A stretch of DNA of 64,000 nt from Bacteroidota bacterium (lineage in GTDB: Bacteria; Bacteroidota; Bacteroidia; Chitinophagales; Chitinophagaceae), in the NCBI GenBank assembly GCA_947451115.1, contig CANFXV010000005.1, positions 28,567-92,566 of the forward strand. The letters run 5' to 3'. A model generated the notes under the pieces. It saw nothing but the letters and a program-made list of their open reading frames with translations. It was not told the origin of the DNA and made no database searches. The position numbers and the translations under genes were made by a program. How positions within the stretch are numbered: position 1 is the stretch's first letter; every line of letters starts with the position of its first letter. Positions 34,546 through 43,191 of this stretch are shown one piece after another.

Positions 34546-35467
34546 TGGCAGCAGCTATTTTGTCCATATTTAATTGAGCTTTCAAAGCGTCTAGGCCATT
34601 AAATTTTACTTCACCTCTTATAAATTCAAAAACTAAAACAATTAAATTTTGTTCGTAGATGTCTTTGTCAAAATCAAAGATATTTACTTCAATCACTTTT
34701 TTTTGTCCATCCACAGTAGGTCTTACACCAATATTCATCATTCCTCCATATGTTTTATTTTCGCAACAATCGCCTTTCACTTTTACTGCGTATACGCCAT
34801 CATTGGGGATTAGTTTTTCTTCATTCGTAATATGTAAATTAGCAGTAGGAAAACCAATGGTTCTGCCCAATTGATTCCCTCTTACGACAAAGCCTTCAAA
34901 CGAGTAGGGATGGCCTAAAAGTTCATTGGCTTTTAGGATGTTTTTTTCGGCTAAGTAATTTCTAATATGGGTAGAACTTACAATTTCATCCTTCACCAAT
35001 TGTTCATTGATTTGCTCCACATTAAAATGGTATGTTTTACCTGTTTCTTTTAATAAATCATAATTACCATTTCGTCCATTGCCAAAACGGTGATCATAGC
35101 CAACAATAATGGTATGTGGTTTAAAATGATCAAATAAAAAGTCTTTGATGTATTGAGTGGCGGATAAATTTGAAAATTGGTAATCAAAATTAACGACGAC
35201 CAAATGGTCAATGCCTGTTTGTGCTAATAGTTGAATTCTTTCTTGTAAACTAGTCAACTGCTTGATTTCGCCAGGAATGGAGGAAATCACTTTTCTAGGA
35301 TGAGGGTGGAAGGTTACCACTACTGTTTCTCCATTTACTTCTTTGGCAATTGCTTGCATTCTTCTAATGATTTTTTGATGACCGGTGTGAACGCCATCAA
35401 AAGCACCTGTCGTAACAATTGCGTTACGGAATGGGGGTAATTGTTTTAAATCGTAATGAATCTTCAT
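34523..35467 (-). CDS. ribF: bifunctional riboflavin kinase / FAD synthetase
   Basis: Makes FMN and then FAD from riboflavin and ATP. The 314-residue protein has the N-terminal adenylyltransferase domain (GAFDGVHTGHQKIIRRM; later VGYDHRFGNGRNG) and the C-terminal riboflavin kinase domain (FVVRGNQLGRTIGFPTANL, GVYAVKV, and YGGMMNIGVRPTV). The start lies opposite an upstream extension of purM. No FMN riboswitch is visible in the 68-base leader region. Its 3' end overlaps holA by 23 bases, so the two messengers are complementary there. Confidence 0.95.
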   Translation of the reverse strand: MKIHYDLKQLPPFRNAIVTTGAFDGVHTGHQKIIRRMQAIAKEVNGETVVVTFHPHPRKVISSIPGEIKQLTSLQERIQLLAQTGIDHLVVVNFDYQFSNLSATQYIKDFLFDHFKPHTIIVGYDHRFGNGRNGNYDLLKETGKTYHFNVEQINEQLVKDEIVSSTHIRNYLAEKNILKANELLGHPYSFEGFVVRGNQLGRTIGFPTANLHITNEEKLIPNDGVYAVKVKGDCCENKTYGGMMNIGVRPTVDGQKKVIEVNIFDFDKDIYEQNLIVLVFEFIRGEVKFNGLDALKAQLNMDKIAAATILQKYP

Positions 35468-35488
35468 TTAATGATGCTAAATATGGCA

Positions 35489-35496
35489 CAAATGTA
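35489..35496 (-). promoter_or_regulatory. -7 promoter box of ribF
   Basis: TACATTTG on the minus strand, 21 bases before the ribF ATG and only nine bases from the divergent purM box. Confidence 0.6.
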
Positions 35497-35505
35497 AAAC
35501 AATTG

Positions 35506-35513
35506 TACCTTTG
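35506..35513 (+). promoter_or_regulatory. -7 promoter box of purM
   Basis: TACCTTTG on the plus strand, 22 bases before the ATG at 35536. The expected -33 regions of ribF and purM cross each other. Confidence 0.65.
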
Positions 35514-35535
35514 TCAGACAAACCAATTTAGATAC

Positions 35536-36714
35536 ATGTCTCTGTATGCTCAACGCGGGGTTTCCGCCCAAAAAGAAGAAGTACACGCAGCTATTCAAGA
35601 TTTAGATCAGGGCTTATACCCCAATGCATTTTGTAAATTGTATGCCGATTTTTTAGGTAAAGATGCCGAGTACATTAACATCATGCATGCGGATGGGGCA
35701 GGCACAAAGAGTATTTTAGCCTATCTCTATTGGAAAGAAACCGGGGATACGACTATTTGGAAAGGTATTGCGCAAGATGCCATTGCCATGAATTTGGACG
35801 ATTTATTATGTGTGGGCATCTACGATCAAATTTTATTTTCATCTACCATTGACCGTAATAAATTATTAATTAACGGGACTATTTTACAAGCCCTCATACA
35901 AGGGACCCAAGGCGTTTTTAATGATTTAAAAAAATACGGGATCAATATTGAATTTTTGGGTGGAGAAACAGCCGATGTTGGGGATGTCGTTAGAACCATT
36001 GCGGTCAATGGAACCATGACGGCAAGATGGCCTAAATCAAAATTGATTACCAATGATTTAATTGCACCGGGTCAAGTGATTGTTGGATTTTCCAGTTATG
36101 GCCAGGCAAGTTATGAAACCGCCTACAATAGTGGATTGGGAAGCAATGGACTCACTAGCGCAAGGCACGATGTTTTGCATCATGACTATGCCAAAAAATA
36201 TCCAGAAACATTTGAGCCTACTTTAAAGGATGAAGTAGTTTATTTAGGTAAAAATAAAATGACCGATGAAATTGAAATTGATGGATTTGGAAAAATAAAT
36301 ATTGGGAAACTATTATTAAGTCCTACTAGAACTTATGCCCCCTTGGTCAAAGAAATATTAACGCAACATTTTGATGCGGTAAAGGGAATGATCCATTGCA
36401 GTGGTGGTGGACAAACAAAGTGTATGAAGTATTTGCCAGGCCCCATGCGTTTAGTAAAAGATAATTTTTTACCTGTTCCGCCCATCTTTAAATTAATACA
36501 AGAAAATTCCGGAGCGAATACGAAAGAAATGTACCAAGTGTTTAATATGGGACATCGTTTGGAAATTTTCACTGAAGCAAAAAATGCCCAAGCATTGATT
36601 GATTTGGCCAGCACTTTTAATATCCAAGCACAAATAATTGGCAAAGTAGAAGCGTCCACCCAAAAAGAATTGATATTGTCTGGAGATTTTGGACAAGAAA
36701 TATTCACTTATTAA
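35536..36714 (+). CDS. purM: phosphoribosylformylglycinamidine cyclo-ligase (AIR synthetase)
   Basis: Closes the imidazole ring of AIR from FGAM and ATP in purine synthesis. The 392-residue protein shows the PurM/PurL fold signatures: HADGAGTKSILAYLY, AIAMNLDDLLCVG and GGETADVGDVVRTIA; the C-terminal half carries LLSPTRTYAPLV and a Gly-rich SGGGQTK. It is longer than the typical 340-350 residues, a form known in this phylum. The frame is open 39 codons upstream to 35419, but a perfect promoter box at 35506-35513 lies in that stretch, fixing the ATG at 35536. The ftsE-like gene starts 26 bases downstream. Confidence 0.93.
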   Translation: MSLYAQRGVSAQKEEVHAAIQDLDQGLYPNAFCKLYADFLGKDAEYINIMHADGAGTKSILAYLYWKETGDTTIWKGIAQDAIAMNLDDLLCVGIYDQILFSSTIDRNKLLINGTILQALIQGTQGVFNDLKKYGINIEFLGGETADVGDVVRTIAVNGTMTARWPKSKLITNDLIAPGQVIVGFSSYGQASYETAYNSGLGSNGLTSARHDVLHHDYAKKYPETFEPTLKDEVVYLGKNKMTDEIEIDGFGKINIGKLLLSPTRTYAPLVKEILTQHFDAVKGMIHCSGGGQTKCMKYLPGPMRLVKDNFLPVPPIFKLIQENSGANTKEMYQVFNMGHRLEIFTEAKNAQALIDLASTFNIQAQIIGKVEASTQKELILSGDFGQEIFTY

Positions 36715-36740
36715 ATTTGATATCCTAAATACATTTTCCC

Positions 36741-37415
36741 ATGAGCGAGACCGTCATTCAATTAAATCAAGTCAATATTTACCAAAGTGGTAATTTAATA
36801 TTGCAAGATGTGAATTTAACCGTTCAAGGCGGAGAATTTGTGTATTTGGTAGGAAAGACGGGTACCGGCAAAAGCAGTCTATTAAAAACCCTTTATGGCG
36901 AAATAACCCTAACAGAGGGGCAAGGGAAGGTGGTTGGATTTGACCTAAAAGAAATGGATTGGAAGAAATTGCCGTATTTAAGAAGGAATTTAGGGATCGT
37001 ATTTCAGGATTTTCAACTATTGACCGATCGAAATGTACATGAAAACCTAAGGTTCGTGCTCAAAGCAACCGGCTGGGAAGACGAGAAGTTGATTGAACAA
37101 AAAATTGAGGACGTATTAGCCAAAGTGGGTTTACAAAACAAAGGCTTTAAAATGACCTATGAAATGAGTGGGGGTGAGCAACAAAGAGTAGATATAGCTA
37201 GGGCCCTATTGAATTCCCCTAAATTAATCCTAGCGGATGAGCCAACCGGCAGTTTAGACCCAGAAACCAGTGATGAAATCATGCAATTATTGTTTCAAAT
37301 TGCTAAAGACGATGGTACTGCCATTTTGATGGCTACCCACGATTTTATGGTAGTGGGTAAGTTCCCATCGCGCACCCTTACTACTGCTGGCGGCAGACTG
37401 AAAGAGGGGGTCTAA
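36741..37415 (+). CDS. ftsE: FtsE-like ABC transporter ATP-binding protein
   Basis: A 224-residue ABC ATPase close to FtsE, which with FtsX couples the divisome to peptidoglycan hydrolysis. Walker A is [13 protein letters not shown], the signature is [15 protein letters not shown], and Walker B is [12 protein letters not shown]; the Q-loop reads IVFQDFQLL. The family resemblance to LolD/MacB ATPases is strong, so FtsE is the best but not the only reading. No ftsX follows; the next gene is smc. It shares a transcript with purM, 26 bases upstream. Confidence 0.82.
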   Translation: MSETVIQLNQVNIYQSGNLILQDVNLTVQGGEFVYLVGKTGTGKSSLLKTLYGEITLTEGQGKVVGFDLKEMDWKKLPYLRRNLGIVFQDFQLLTDRNVHENLRFVLKATGWEDEKLIEQKIEDVLAKVGLQNKGFKMTYEMSGGEQQRVDIARALLNSPKLILADEPTGSLDPETSDEIMQLLFQIAKDDGTAILMATHDFMVVGKFPSRTLTTAGGRLKEGV

Positions 37416-37507
37416 TTTTTCTCCACTAATTGTACACAAAACCCCATTTTTTTCTTGATTCTTGGCTCTTTTTCTTATGTTCGCAGACATAAAAAGCAGA
37501 AATAAAA

Positions 37508-40500
37508 GTGAGACTAAAGTCATTAGAAATCAAAGGGTTCAAGAGCTTTGCTGACAAAACAATTGTAAGTTTTGACGAAGGTATAACAGGTATCATTGGG
37601 CCAAACGGTTGTGGTAAAAGTAATATCATAGATAGTATTAGATGGGTCATAGGGGAGCAGAAAATTTCCGCCCTTAGAAGTGAGAATTTAGACTCCTTGG
37701 TATTCAATGGTAGCAAAACCAGAAGTGCAAGTAGCATGGCCGAAGTAAGCCTTACTTTTGAGAATACTAAAAATTTATTACCTACCGAGTTTAGCACCAT
37801 CACCGTTACGCGTCGTTTTTATAAGAATGGTGAAAGTGAGTACCGTTTGAATGACGTGGCCTGTCGTTTGAAAGACATCCATAACTTATTTCTAGATACA
37901 GGGGTAAGCACCGATAGTTATGCCATTATTGAATTAGGCATGGTGGATGACATCATTAAAGACAAAGACAATAGCCGTCGCAGAATGTTGGAACAAGCAG
38001 CGGGTATCACCATCTACAAAACAAGAAAAAAAGAAGCAAAAAATAAATTAGACGCGACAGAACAAGACTTAGCGCGTATCGAAGATTTGTTGTTTGAGAT
38101 CAACAATCAACTTAAGACCTTAGAAAATCAAGCCAAGAAAGCGGAGAAGTATTTTGAAATCAAAAAAGATTATAAGGATACCGCTATTGAATTGGCCAAG
38201 GCTTCCTTAGAAGGTTTTAATATTAGCTATAAAGAACTCAACGATCAACAAGAGGAGCAAACGGATAAGAAGTTTCAATTAGAAGCTTCTATTGCATTGG
38301 AAGAAGCTGCATTGGAGCAAGAGCGTGTGGTATTCATTGAAAAGGAGAAGCATTTACAAGCAATGCAACATGAGTTCAATGACAAATTGCAATTGTTAAG
38401 AACCAAAGAGAATGATAAAAACTTAGCTGCACAACGTTTAGATTATTTAAATGACAAGGAAGCTTCATTACAAGAGTTTTTAGTAAGAGCAGAAGGTCAA
38501 TTAAAAACTATTGGTGATTCTATTGAGTATACCAAGTTGCAAGTTTTGGATGAAGAAAAATTATACCAAGATTTTAAACAAAGGGTAGACGAGTCGCAAG
38601 AAGCATTAACCAATAAGAGAACCCAGTTTGACGACCAAAGATTGGTCTTGGATCAATTGCGTCAACAATACCAACAAATTCAACGTAATCAGTTTGATGC
38701 GGAGAAAAAAGTGGCAGTATCTGATACTTCCATACAAAATGTACAAAGATCTCACCAACAATTAGAAGAAGAGCAAGCGCATAGAGTAGGTCAAATTTCT
38801 GATATTACTTCTCAGTTAGCTACTAAGGAAGCCGACTTAGAAAGCAATAAAGCAAATTTAGCGGCTTTGCAAACTCAACATGAAAAAGCAAGAGCAAGTA
38901 TTTTCGAAACTCAGGAACAATTAGAAATTTTAAGATCTGAATTGGCAGAACAAACCAGAAAATTGGATGCCAAAAAGAACGAATATGACTTATTAAAGAG
39001 TTTGGTAGACAATATGGAAGGCTATCCTGAAAGTGTGAAGTTCTTGCATAAGAATACAGGCTGGAATCATGAAGCACCTATCTTATCAGACATTTTATAT
39101 GTTCAAGAAGCCTATCGTACCGCAGTAGAGAATGTATTAGAACCCTATTTGAATTATTACGTAGTCAATAATTTAAAGGAAGGTATGCAAGCGGTTCAAT
39201 TATTGGACGACAATAAAAAAGGGAAAGCAAATTTCTTCTTATTGGATCAATTGACTGGGGCAAAAGCCGAAAATGCACCTGCTAATACAGTAGCGGCGCT
39301 TTCTGTAGTTGAAATAGATGCTAAATACAGTGCCTTGGCCAATCATTTATTGGGCAATGTATTTATTGCTGAAAATGAGCAAGCCCTAGAAGCAGATTCT
39401 ACTGGCATCATTTTAGAAAAAACTGGTAAGTACGTCAAAGGAAAATACACTTTAACGGGTGGAAGCGTTGGTTTGTTTGAAGGTAAAAAAATTGGACGTG
39501 CAAAGAATTTAGAAAAATTATTAGAAGACATTCAAGCACAAGAAAAAGTAGTGAATGTTTTAAAAGAAAATATTCAAAACCAACACAACTCAGTTCTTCA
39601 GTTCAATGAACTGTTAAAGGAAAACGAAATTAGAGCTACTGAGCAATCGGTAAATACCCTAATCAATGAAGTTTTTGCCAATAAGAATAGATTAGAAAAC
39701 TTACATGCTGCACAAACTGCTGCAATTGCTAAACTGGAAGAATTTGCGCAAAAAATAAATGCAGAACATGAGGCCATCGCAGATACAAGAGTGGCATTAG
39801 AAGCATTGAATATTTCCTTGCATGATACCCAGGCTCAATTAGGGGACATTGAATTGGCTTATCAAGCAGCAGAGCAAGCCTATCATTTAGCCTCAGGTGA
39901 ATTCAATGAAATGAATTTACAGTTGACCAAGCAAAATAGTAAAATAGAAGCTTTACAACAGGAAGTGGTATTTAAAGAAAATCAATTGAATGATTTACAT
40001 GCACAAATTCAAACCAACAGTGCGCAATTAACCGAAGCGAGTACCGCGATAGTGGAAAGCAGAGCACAATTGACAGAATTGGAATTAGCATTGGTCAATT
40101 TGATTAAAAATAAAGAAGAAGAAGAATTAAAATTAAACGAAGCTGACCAGGCTTATTATAATTTAAGAAACATTTTACAAGAAAAAGAAAGCGCTTTAAG
40201 AACACAGATAAAATCTAAGGAATTGGTGGATCAATTGATCAATGAAATAAAGGATCAATTGAATAACTTGAAATTGCAGTTGTCTGGAATGAAAGAGCGT
40301 TTGAATGTAGAATTTAAAGTAGAATTAGAAGAAATTTTAGAAGAAGGTAGAGCCACTGAAGTAACCCTTGAAGAATTACAAGCAAGCGCAGATAGAATGA
40401 AGAAGCGTTTGGAAAACATGGGCGAAGTAAACCCTACCGCAATTGAAGCTTATACGGAAATGAAAAAGCGTTATGACTTTATTTTAGAACAGAAGAATGA

Positions 40501-41026
40501 CTTGGTCACTGCTAAGGAAAGTTTAATGTTGACTATTCAAGAAGTAGAAGCTACAGCCAATAAAGCTTTCTTGGAAACCTATAACCAAGCAAGAGAAAAC
40601 TTCCAAAAGGTATTTAAAGCCTTATTCACAGAAGAAGATTCTTGTGATTTGATTCTAGTAGATCCAGAAAATTTAGCGGAAACCGCTGTGGAAATTGTGG
40701 CCAGACCTAAAGGTAAAAAGCCTTCTTCCATTAGTCAATTAAGTGGTGGTGAAAGAACACTTACTGCAACAGCTATGTTGTTTGCCATCTATTTAATCAA
40801 GCCAGCGCCATTCTGTATTTTGGATGAGGTGGATGCACCATTGGATGATGCCAACGTAGGTAAGTTTACACAGATGATTCAAAAGTTCAGCGATAACTCA
40901 CAGTTTATTATTGTAACCCACAATAAACAAACCATGAGTGCGGTGGATGTCATTTATGGAGTCACTATGCAGGAGCCAGGGGTGAGTAAGCTCGTGCCTG
41001 TTGATTTTAGAAGTTTGAGTAACTAA
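37508..41026 (+). CDS. smc: chromosome segregation protein SMC
   Basis: A condensin ATPase that loops and segregates DNA. The 1172-residue protein has the standard five-part form: N-terminal ATPase half with Walker A GPNGCGKSNIID (about 32-43), a long coiled coil, a hinge (about 500-660, with GYPESVKFL and LLDDNKKGKANFFLLDQL), a second coiled coil, and the C-terminal half with signature LSGGERTLTATAML and Walker B CILDEVDAPLDDANV. The start codon is GTG at 37508, giving MRLKSLEIKGFKSFA as expected. A TTATGT/ACATAA inverted repeat lies just before it. A terminator follows. Partners ScpA and ScpB are not in the window. Confidence 0.96.
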   Translation: MRLKSLEIKGFKSFADKTIVSFDEGITGIIGPNGCGKSNIIDSIRWVIGEQKISALRSENLDSLVFNGSKTRSASSMAEVSLTFENTKNLLPTEFSTITVTRRFYKNGESEYRLNDVACRLKDIHNLFLDTGVSTDSYAIIELGMVDDIIKDKDNSRRRMLEQAAGITIYKTRKKEAKNKLDATEQDLARIEDLLFEINNQLKTLENQAKKAEKYFEIKKDYKDTAIELAKASLEGFNISYKELNDQQEEQTDKKFQLEASIALEEAALEQERVVFIEKEKHLQAMQHEFNDKLQLLRTKENDKNLAAQRLDYLNDKEASLQEFLVRAEGQLKTIGDSIEYTKLQVLDEEKLYQDFKQRVDESQEALTNKRTQFDDQRLVLDQLRQQYQQIQRNQFDAEKKVAVSDTSIQNVQRSHQQLEEEQAHRVGQISDITSQLATKEADLESNKANLAALQTQHEKARASIFETQEQLEILRSELAEQTRKLDAKKNEYDLLKSLVDNMEGYPESVKFLHKNTGWNHEAPILSDILYVQEAYRTAVENVLEPYLNYYVVNNLKEGMQAVQLLDDNKKGKANFFLLDQLTGAKAENAPANTVAALSVVEIDAKYSALANHLLGNVFIAENEQALEADSTGIILEKTGKYVKGKYTLTGGSVGLFEGKKIGRAKNLEKLLEDIQAQEKVVNVLKENIQNQHNSVLQFNELLKENEIRATEQSVNTLINEVFANKNRLENLHAAQTAAIAKLEEFAQKINAEHEAIADTRVALEALNISLHDTQAQLGDIELAYQAAEQAYHLASGEFNEMNLQLTKQNSKIEALQQEVVFKENQLNDLHAQIQTNSAQLTEASTAIVESRAQLTELELALVNLIKNKEEEELKLNEADQAYYNLRNILQEKESALRTQIKSKELVDQLINEIKDQLNNLKLQLSGMKERLNVEFKVELEEILEEGRATEVTLEELQASADRMKKRLENMGEVNPTAIEAYTEMKKRYDFILEQKNDLVTAKESLMLTIQEVEATANKAFLETYNQARENFQKVFKALFTEEDSCDLILVDPENLAETAVEIVARPKGKKPSSISQLSGGERTLTATAMLFAIYLIKPAPFCILDEVDAPLDDANVGKFTQMIQKFSDNSQFIIVTHNKQTMSAVDVIYGVTMQEPGVSKLVPVDFRSLSN

Positions 41027-41047
41027 TATATTTTATAAATTCGCTTT

Positions 41048-41082
41048 AAGAGTCCTTGGTAGTAATACTAGGGGCTCTTTTA
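41048..41082 (+). terminator. terminator of smc
   Basis: AAGAGTCCTT pairs (with a wobble and one mismatch) with AGGGGCTCTT around a 12-base loop and is followed by TTTT. Its end touches the next gene's -7 box. Confidence 0.7.
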
Positions 41083-41088
41083 ATTTTG
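41081..41088 (+). promoter_or_regulatory. -7 promoter box of the 142-residue membrane protein gene
   Basis: TAATTTTG, a perfect TAnnTTTG, 12 bases before the ATG at 41101 and overlapping the smc terminator tail. Confidence 0.55.
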
Positions 41089-41100
41089 CCCCTTTTTTAA

Positions 41101-41529
41101 ATGATCAAGTCCGCTGTTATATTATTCCTTTCTTGTTTCTTATTATACCTACCTTTTAGTAGAGTGCCAGATTATTTTGATAGCGAAACCGCTCCAGGAA
41201 TTATTACAAAGGAAGTGTCTGGTTCTAAGACCAAGATTGTGGCTGTCTATTCTGAATATGGTAAAACGTATAAGCTTGAATTAGATAGCGCTGACTATGC
41301 CTCTAAAATAGGGCAGAAGCTAGAAATTATTTATGAATTGAGTGCACCTGAAAAAGCTGCTGTAAAAAAAATATGGGGTTATTGGTTAATCCCCATTGAA
41401 CTAGCCTGGTCTTTTGGTGTCTTTGCCGTTTTATTAGGTATTGCCTATGCTACCACCCATCGCCCGCATCCATCTGCCATTGCTGAGCAATTAAAGTCTG
41501 ACGATGCACCGAAGAAGAAGTATCAGTAA
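41101..41529 (+). CDS. hypothetical membrane protein, 142 residues
   Basis: I do not recognise a specific function. Two membrane spans flank a small soluble domain: span one at about residues 3-20, a beta-rich segment (about 30-85, with KIVAVYSEYGKTYKLELDS), span two at about 95-117, and a polar C-terminal tail ending in KKKYQ. The arrangement resembles DUF3592-like proteins, in which a beta domain lies between two helices, but I am not confident of that match. The gene has its own promoter and converges on smpB. Confidence 0.6.
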   Translation: MIKSAVILFLSCFLLYLPFSRVPDYFDSETAPGIITKEVSGSKTKIVAVYSEYGKTYKLELDSADYASKIGQKLEIIYELSAPEKAAVKKIWGYWLIPIELAWSFGVFAVLLGIAYATTHRPHPSAIAEQLKSDDAPKKKYQ

Positions 41530-41536
41530 TTGGCGT

Positions 41537-41635
41537 TTTAAATATTAAGTGAAAAAACACCTATACCTCACTCTCAGATCGCTTCGCTCACAATGTTCGT
41601 TCGATATAGCATTTTTTCAATTCTTAATATTTAAA
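41537..41635. repeat. long imperfect inverted repeat with CGCTTCGCTCA loop (site B)
   Basis: Arms 41537-41557 and 41612-41635 are complementary except for a three-base bulge (outer part TTTAAATATTAAG). The loop contains CGCTTCGCTCA, as at site A, and GTTCGTTCG, related to site C. It fills most of the gap between two convergent genes. Confidence 0.6.
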
Positions 41636-41648
41636 TAAGTTTATATCA

Positions 41649-42113
41649 TTAACGCTTTAAGAGACGCTTAATTTCCTTATCAACATCCCTGGTTTTGATT
41701 GTTTCGCGTTTGTCAAATTCCTTTTTACCCTTACCTACGCCAATCTCTACTTTGGCAAAACGCTTTTCATTAAAAAAAATTCTTAATGGTATAATAGAGT
41801 AGCCTTTTTCTTTGACCTTGGTTTCTAATTTTTCTAATTCTCTTTTTTGCAATAATAATTTACGATCATGCACTTCGATGTGGTTATTGGCATTGCCATG
41901 ACTATAGGCATTAATGAATAAGCCACGAACCCATAGTTCACCTTTATCAAACATACAGAAGGAATCATTGAAACTCACCTTACCTTCTCTGATTGATTTT
42001 ACTTCCGTTCCCAGCAATACAATCCCTGCCTCATATTTATCCTCTATGTGGTAGTTGAAATAGGCTTGCCTATTGTTTAATTCTTTTACTTGCGCTACTT
42101 TGGGTTTGGCCAT
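41649..42113 (-). CDS. smpB: SsrA-binding protein SmpB
   Basis: Binds tmRNA and delivers it to stalled ribosomes for trans-translation. The 154-residue protein has the beta-barrel core: NRQAYFNYHIEDKYEAGIVL, LGTEVKSIREGKVSFNDSF, the YSHGNANNHIEVHDRKLLL segment and the basic C-terminal tail KKEFDKRETIKTRDVDKEI that enters the ribosomal mRNA channel. The frame runs 13 codons further up, but MAKPKV at 42113 is the family start, and the upstream part is a hairpin. The tmRNA gene itself is not seen in this window. Confidence 0.95.
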   Translation of the reverse strand: MAKPKVAQVKELNNRQAYFNYHIEDKYEAGIVLLGTEVKSIREGKVSFNDSFCMFDKGELWVRGLFINAYSHGNANNHIEVHDRKLLLQKRELEKLETKVKEKGYSIIPLRIFFNEKRFAKVEIGVGKGKKEFDKRETIKTRDVDKEIKRLLKR

Positions 42114-42119
42114 AAAAAA

Positions 42120-42148
42120 TTCCGGTACCAAATGCGTGGTGCCGGGAA
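42120..42148 (-). promoter_or_regulatory. leader hairpin before smpB (terminator-like)
   Basis: On the minus strand TTCCCGGCACCA pairs with TGGTACCGGAA around a six-base loop, then TTTTTT leads straight into the smpB ATG. It could end the accD transcript, regulate smpB, or both. Confidence 0.65.
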
Positions 42149-42149
42149 A

Positions 42150-42157
42150 CAAAAATA
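42150..42157 (-). promoter_or_regulatory. -7 promoter box of smpB
   Basis: TATTTTTG on the minus strand, directly upstream of the leader hairpin, so the predicted transcript begins at or just before the stem. Confidence 0.6.
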
Positions 42158-42184
42158 GGATTAAATATTGACTTCCTAAATGCT

Positions 42185-43102
42185 TTAGTTTCTAAATAGG
42201 AAGGCTACTTCGGACAATTTATTTTTTAATTCTTTTCTATCTACAATAAAGTCTAAAAATCCATGTTCCAATAAAAATTCACTTCGCTGAAATCCAGGGG
42301 GTAAATCTTTTTTAATGGTTTCTTTAATAACTCTAGGCCCTGCAAAGCCAATCAAAGCACCTGGCTCTGCGATGTTAATGTCTCCCAACATGCCAAAGCT
42401 TGCCGAAATGCCACCAAAGGTTGGATCTGTTAACATGGAGATGAAAGGAAGTTTGGCATCGCTTAATTGAGAAAGTTTACCACTTGTTTTGGCTAATTGC
42501 ATCAAACTAAATGCGCTTTCCATCATCCTGGCGCCACCACTTTTACTAATGACTAGATAAGGGAGATGATGTTCAATGCAATAATCTACAGCACGACTAA
42601 ATTTCTCTCCCATCACACTGCCTAAGGAACCTCCAATAAATTCGAAGTCCATACAGGCAACTACCAATTCTTCTCCATTCACTTTTCCAACGGCCACTCT
42701 CATCGAATCTTTCAAATCGGTCTTGGCATGAATCTCATCCAAACGTTTTTGGTAATTTTTTAAATCTGTAAAATTGAGTGCATCTTTACTTTTGATGGTA
42801 TCAAAAAGTTCAGTGAATTGAGCCTCGTCAAATAATATATCAAAGTATTCATCACTACCAATGCGGTGGTGAAAATTACATTTGCTACAAATAAATAAGT
42901 TTTCTTTTAATTCTGTACTTGTGCAAATATGATTGCAAGAGGGGCATTTTGTCCAAAGCCCTTCTGGAGTTTCTTTTTTATCTGCGGTAGAAGTGGTAAT
43001 TCCTTTTCTAATCCTTTTAAACCATCTAGATTTACTTGCTTCAGAGGCAGCCGTTTCTTCTCCAGTTAAGTTTACTTCAATGTCTTCTTCTCTATTTTTC
43101 AT
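42185..43102 (-). CDS. accD: acetyl-CoA carboxylase, carboxyltransferase beta subunit
   Basis: Transfers the carboxyl group from biotin to acetyl-CoA, giving malonyl-CoA for fatty acid synthesis. The 305-residue protein has the N-terminal zinc ribbon (Cys53, Cys56, Cys72, Cys75) and the crotonase-fold carboxyltransferase domain with [21 protein letters not shown] and [19 protein letters not shown] basic 35-residue N-terminal extension precedes the zinc ribbon. accA and the biotin subunits are not in the window. No perfect -7 box was seen in the 89-base gap before it. Confidence 0.95.
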   Translation of the reverse strand: MKNREEDIEVNLTGEETAASEASKSRWFKRIRKGITTSTADKKETPEGLWTKCPSCNHICTSTELKENLFICSKCNFHHRIGSDEYFDILFDEAQFTELFDTIKSKDALNFTDLKNYQKRLDEIHAKTDLKDSMRVAVGKVNGEELVVACMDFEFIGGSLGSVMGEKFSRAVDYCIEHHLPYLVISKSGGARMMESAFSLMQLAKTSGKLSQLSDAKLPFISMLTDPTFGGISASFGMLGDINIAEPGALIGFAGPRVIKETIKKDLPPGFQRSEFLLEHGFLDFIVDRKELKNKLSEVAFLFRN

Positions 43103-43135
43103 AGTAAAGCAATCGTTTTATCTTCTATGAAGTTA

Positions 43136-43178
43136 TAAAAAATAAACAGTCACCCTTTTTAAGTAGCAGGGTGACTGT
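43136..43178 (-). terminator. terminator of fbaA
   Basis: ACAGTCACCCT and AGGGTGACTGT (43146-43156 and 43168-43178) form a perfect 11-base stem; on the minus strand it is followed by TTATTTTTT. Confidence 0.88.
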
Positions 43179-43191
43179 GTTAAAATTTTGT

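Noticed and set aside
35419..35535. Upstream extension of purM overlapping ribF
   Set aside because: It would cover the ribF start and a perfect purM promoter box; family members begin near the ATG at 35536.
35468..35535. FMN riboswitch in front of ribF
   Set aside because: The gap is about 68 bases, too short, and no conserved RFN element is visible.
36333..36707. Minus-strand frame of 124 codons opposite purM
   Set aside because: Shadow frame; purM is complete and well supported on the plus strand.
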